A stretch of 64,000 bases of DNA from Ruminococcus bicirculans (ex Wegman et al. 2014). GTDB lineage: Bacteria > Bacillota > Clostridia > Oscillospirales > Ruminococcaceae. This document shows, piece by piece, positions 60,952 to 64,000 of the stretch. Under the pieces are notes generated by a model that worked only from the letters and a program-made list of their open reading frames with translations, was not told the origin of the DNA and ran no database searches. The stretch covers positions 1,116,001-1,180,000 of the forward strand of contig NZ_HF545616.1 of assembly GCF_000723465.1 (NCBI RefSeq). The letters run 5' to 3'. Within the stretch, counting starts at the first letter, position 1, and each line of letters begins with the position of its first letter. A program made the position numbers and the translations under genes.

Positions 60952-63174
60952 ATGGATGAAATAAAAAACACGGCAGTGAAAAAACGCAAAAAGAAAAGAT
61001 CCACTAATCCTGCTGTCAGAGTTCTCAAAATATTAGGCACAGCTTTGCTGTCGATATTCCTGATACTCATTATCACCTGTTCTATATTTGCAACAGTTCT
61101 GACTATTTACGTCCTTAACTTTGCAGATACCACAACAACTATCAGCCTTGATAAGACGGAAACAAGCAACATTTCGAGATTTTTGTCTGTCAACCCTGAC
61201 TATGATGAAGATGATGAGGATTCACAGGAGTATGACCTTTATTATGCTCTGAAAAACAGCAATAAGCACGTTGTATGGGCTGATCTTGAGGATATCCCTC
61301 AGTATGTTCAGGACGCTTTTGTGTACACCGAGGACGAGAGATTTTATTCTCATGACGGCGTTGACTTCAAGAGAACGTTCGCTTCATTTGTCAATGTATT
61401 CATTCCGATATACGGCGGCAGACAGATAGGTGGTTCGACTATCACTCAGCAGACTATCAAGAACATCACGGGTGATGACTCCAGAGATTCTATCCATGGT
61501 ATCGAGCGTAAGATACGAGAGATCTTCCGTTCTATCAACGTGGAAAAGACCTACACAAAGGAAGATATCCTCCAAAGCTATCTTAACCTTGTGCCACTGA
61601 CAACTCAGGAGTATGATATCATCGGAGTTCAGGCTGCTGCAAACTTCTATTTTGGCAAGGACGTAAAGGATCTTAACCTTGCTGAGGCAGCTTCACTTGC
61701 GGGTATGACAAGCTGGCCTGCTGCAAACAACCCATATGATAATATGAAAAACAACAAGCTCAGACAGAAGTATACGCTGGATCATATGCTCGATAATGGT
61801 GCAATTTCTGAGCAGGAATATAACGAAGCCCTCAACTATGAGCTTAAAATAACAGGCGATATAACCTACACAAGCTCATCTATCTATGAGGACGAAACAA
61901 AGGATCAGGGTCCGACATCTTATTTCATGGACGCTGCTATCAATCAGACTATACAGATAATCGCTGACTATTATGGCATTTCATGGGAGGACGCTTCCGC
62001 AAGACTTTATGACGGCGGATTTACTGCATATACCACTGTTGACAGAAGTATGCAGAAGAAGGTTGAGAAGGAAATGCAGAAGCAAAGCAATTTCACCACC
62101 TATGAAATGAACAAAAAGGACGATACTCTGTGGTCAGGCTTTATCGCTATGGACTACCAGGGCAATGTTAAGGCTATCGTTGGCGGACGTGATAAGAAAG
62201 AGGAGTCGAGAGTTTATAATATTGCTACTGATGCCAAACGTTCACCAGGTTCTTGTATCAAGCCTATAGCTTCATACGCTCCAGCGCTGGATCAGGATCT
62301 TATGACATGGTCAACCCTGTTCACTGATGAGCCTATCACTATTAAGGTAAAGGGCAAGGACAAAAAGTGGCCTGTAAACTATTCTGAAACAGGCGACAGT
62401 GCAAACTGGTCTTATCAGCAGCTTACAACTGTAGAAATGCTCACAAGGTCGCTGAACACTCTTCCTGCACAGCTTATCAAAAAAATGACACCTGCTTATT
62501 CCTATAACTTCCTTAAGGAAAAGCTTGACATCACTACGCTTGCAGACTCCGACGCTGACTATTCACCAGTAACTGTCGGCGGTCTTACAAATGGTACTAA
62601 GCTTGAGGAGCTTGTAGGCGCTTATATGATATTCGGCAATGGCGGTAAGAAGTATGACGTTACCTACGTTTCAAAGGTAGAGGACGCTGACGGAAACGCT
62701 ATCTATGAAAAGAGCGACGGATACAAGCAGGCTATCAGCGAGTCTACCGCTTACGTTATGAACAGAATGATGCAGAATGTTATAACTCAGCAGGACGGTA
62801 CTGGTAGATATGCTAAGCTAAACAATACTGACCTTGTCGGTAAGACAGGTACTTCATCTGACTGGTTTGACCTTTCATTTGTAGGCTGTACTCCTGACTA
62901 CGTTTCAGGTATCTGGATAGGTTATGAAAACCCTGCCACTATCCCTACGAACGAGTATCAGAATATCGGTGCGATTTGGAAGAACGTTTTTGGTGATATC
63001 GCTGAGAATGAGAAGCATAAGTCATTTGACAAGACTTTCAAAATGCCCGATACAGTTGAAAAGCTCACCTACTGCACAAAGACAGGTAAGCTTGCGTCAA
63101 ATTCATGCTATAGCACGGCAACTGGATATTACAAGAAATCCAACGAGCCTGAGTATTGTAGCGGAAATCATTAA
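60952..63174 (+). CDS. class A penicillin-binding protein (PBP1A type)
   Basis: 740 residues. A basic cytoplasmic tail precedes one membrane helix (about 25-50). The transglycosylase domain (about 95-270) has EDERFYSHDGVDFKRT with catalytic E127, and GGSTITQQTIKN. The transpeptidase domain has SPGSCIKPI with nucleophile S434 and K437, SLN at 500-502 and KTGTS at 631-635. It polymerises and cross-links peptidoglycan. The C-terminus is Cys-containing (CTKTGKLASNSC), as in several clostridial PBPs. An acidic stretch (residues about 83-95, DYDEDDEDSQEYD) lies between membrane and enzyme. Confidence 0.96.
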   Translation: MDEIKNTAVKKRKKKRSTNPAVRVLKILGTALLSIFLILIITCSIFATVLTIYVLNFADTTTTISLDKTETSNISRFLSVNPDYDEDDEDSQEYDLYYALKNSNKHVVWADLEDIPQYVQDAFVYTEDERFYSHDGVDFKRTFASFVNVFIPIYGGRQIGGSTITQQTIKNITGDDSRDSIHGIERKIREIFRSINVEKTYTKEDILQSYLNLVPLTTQEYDIIGVQAAANFYFGKDVKDLNLAEAASLAGMTSWPAANNPYDNMKNNKLRQKYTLDHMLDNGAISEQEYNEALNYELKITGDITYTSSSIYEDETKDQGPTSYFMDAAINQTIQIIADYYGISWEDASARLYDGGFTAYTTVDRSMQKKVEKEMQKQSNFTTYEMNKKDDTLWSGFIAMDYQGNVKAIVGGRDKKEESRVYNIATDAKRSPGSCIKPIASYAPALDQDLMTWSTLFTDEPITIKVKGKDKKWPVNYSETGDSANWSYQQLTTVEMLTRSLNTLPAQLIKKMTPAYSYNFLKEKLDITTLADSDADYSPVTVGGLTNGTKLEELVGAYMIFGNGGKKYDVTYVSKVEDADGNAIYEKSDGYKQAISESTAYVMNRMMQNVITQQDGTGRYAKLNNTDLVGKTGTSSDWFDLSFVGCTPDYVSGIWIGYENPATIPTNEYQNIGAIWKNVFGDIAENEKHKSFDKTFKMPDTVEKLTYCTKTGKLASNSCYSTATGYYKKSNEPEYCSGNH

Positions 63175-63178
63175 AATT

Positions 63179-63209
63179 AAAGCCTCCATAACTCTATGGA
63201 GGCTTTTTT
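63179..63209 (+). terminator. terminator after the PBP gene
   Basis: AGCCTCCAT (63181-63189) pairs perfectly with ATGGAGGCT (63196-63204), with flanking AA/TT, and is followed by five T. Confidence 0.9.
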
Positions 63210-63223
63210 GAAAGGAAATCATT

Positions 63224-64000
63224 ATGGAAAATAAACTGCGAATGTGCGTTCCATGCCATTTTGGGCTTGAAAGCGTGCTTGCATATGAGATAAAAAAGAT
63301 AGGCGGTGAAAATCTTACCACAACTGACGGGAAGATAAGCTTTGAAGGTGGCTTTGACGTGCTTGCAAAGGCAAATCTTTGGATTGCCACAGGAGAGCGT
63401 GTGCTTATCGAGCTTGGCAGCTTTAGAGCAGAAAGCTTTGAACAGCTTTTTGACGGTGTTATGAATCTTCCGCTGGAGAACTTTATCGGCAGGGAGGACG
63501 CTTTTCCTGTTAAGGGTCATGCCCTTAATTCAAAGCTTCATTCTATCCCTGATTGTCAGAAGATAATCAAAAAAGCCTGCGTTAAAAGACTTGAAAAAGC
63601 CTATGGCATAAGCTATTTTGAGGAAACTGCATCGAAACATCAGATACAGTTTGCTATCCATAAGGACATTGCGACTATCTATCTTGATACATCAGGTGTA
63701 GGACTTCACAAGCGTGGCTACAGAAGAAATTCCAACGACGCACCTATCAAGGAAACACTTGCCGCAGGTATAGTTGACCTTGCAAGAGTTCGTGCGGACT
63801 CAGTTGTGGTGGATCCTATGTGCGGTTCAGGTACATTTCTTATTGAGTCGGCATACAAGGCACTGAAAGTTGCACCTGGTCTGAGAAGAAATTTTGCGGC
63901 AGAGCAGTGGTCACAGATACCTGAAACAGCGTGGCGCAATGCAAGAGCCGAGGCTATGGACGCTATCGACAGGCAGGGTGCATTCAAGGCGTTTGGCTTT
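63224..64000 (+). CDS. THUMP-domain class I SAM RNA methyltransferase, RlmL-like (partial)
   Basis: The frame from ATG 63224 is open to the window end (259 residues). AAAGGAA lies 7 bases upstream, after the PBP terminator. A THUMP-like N-terminus (MENKLRMCVPCHFGLESVLA) is followed by DTSGVGLHKRGYR and DPMCGSGTFLIESAY, the SAM-binding motif. Relatives modify guanine N2 in 23S rRNA. The catalytic NPPY motif would lie beyond the window, so the activity is inferred from the N-terminal part only. Confidence 0.88.
   Translation, partial: MENKLRMCVPCHFGLESVLAYEIKKIGGENLTTTDGKISFEGGFDVLAKANLWIATGERVLIELGSFRAESFEQLFDGVMNLPLENFIGREDAFPVKGHALNSKLHSIPDCQKIIKKACVKRLEKAYGISYFEETASKHQIQFAIHKDIATIYLDTSGVGLHKRGYRRNSNDAPIKETLAAGIVDLARVRADSVVVDPMCGSGTFLIESAYKALKVAPGLRRNFAAEQWSQIPETAWRNARAEAMDAIDRQGAFKAFGF

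Noticed and set aside
1-64000. CRISPR array, toxin-antitoxin or phage-defence system
   Set aside because: No regularly spaced repeats, cas genes, restriction-modification, or paired small toxin genes were found; AddAB is general repair.

Overview
The window looks like a chromosomal segment of a gut or rumen Firmicute of the Ruminococcus / Oscillospiraceae type. The evidence is gene content rather than any marker-gene search: RemA, SpoVM, SpoIIIE/FtsK and an IspH-ribosomal S1 fusion are clostridial; AddAB replaces RecBCD; AGA arginine codons are frequent; there is a Thr-rich surface tail; and GH3 and GH2 glycosidases are present. Genes are dense, lie on both strands, and are mostly housekeeping. 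The region carries one intact insertion sequence. I saw no CRISPR array, prophage or recognisable defence island.

Layout. 1-1.4 kb: the tail of an unknown gene, then a two-gene membrane/cell-wall-anchored surface cassette. 1.4-5.7 kb (minus): a ComEA-like protein, a GH3 beta-glucosidase, a DUF188 protein and an HD-domain protein. 5.8-6.9 kb: a 1060-bp IS with a 26-bp direct repeat at its ends, a 36-bp perfect palindrome inside the transposase gene and a foldable leader. 7.0-9.6 kb: glmS and a HAD phosphatase. 9.6-22.6 kb (plus): a long core operon, yicC-remA-gmk-rpoZ-priA-def-fmt-rsmB-rlmN-prpC-prkC-rsgA-thiN-spoVM, covering RNA metabolism, replication restart, formyl-Met processing and Ser/Thr phosphosignalling. 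22.6-24.4 kb (minus): tRNA-Leu(UAA) and a MATE pump whose leader carries a terminator and a competing stem. 24.4-30.4 kb: addB-addA. 30.5-32.9 kb: a GGDEF-REC-HD-GYP protein with a separate Hpt protein. 33.1-36.5 kb (minus): a lipase-like protein with DnaI-like and DnaD-like replication proteins. 36.6-40.5 kb: a GNAT, a P-loop ATPase, a candidate tiny gene with its own promoter, a DUF3267 membrane zincin and a MetE-like enzyme. 40.8-45.6 kb (minus): an esterase, an M15 carboxypeptidase and a GH2 glycosidase. 45.7-49.5 kb: dprA, purA and a lipoprotein. 49.6-55.3 kb: tepA, a small ORF, uppP, ftsK/spoIIIE, an MBL hydrolase and a DUF3006 protein. 55.4-60.8 kb: an RpiR regulator, a BaiN-type flavoprotein, cmk, plsC and ispH-rpsA. 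60.9-64 kb: a class A PBP and the start of an RlmL-like RNA methyltransferase.

How it fits together. Envelope supply and assembly recur across the window (glmS, uppP, PBP1, M15 peptidase, and PrkC/PrpC, which sense peptidoglycan through PASTA domains). DNA processing is a second theme (PriA, AddAB, DnaI/DnaD, DprA, ComEA, FtsK). SpoVM and a TepA-SpoIIIE neighbourhood suggest sporulation ancestry. Many promoters have near-consensus -35/-10 boxes with 17-bp spacing, and hairpin terminators separate most units.

The most unusual signals are the IS (26-bp direct repeat, 36-bp palindrome, possible translation-blocking leader), the attenuator-like MATE leader with an overlapping 22-codon ORF, and the small promoter-operator-ORF unit near 38.4 kb. 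I did not find a multi-gene system that I would call new with confidence.
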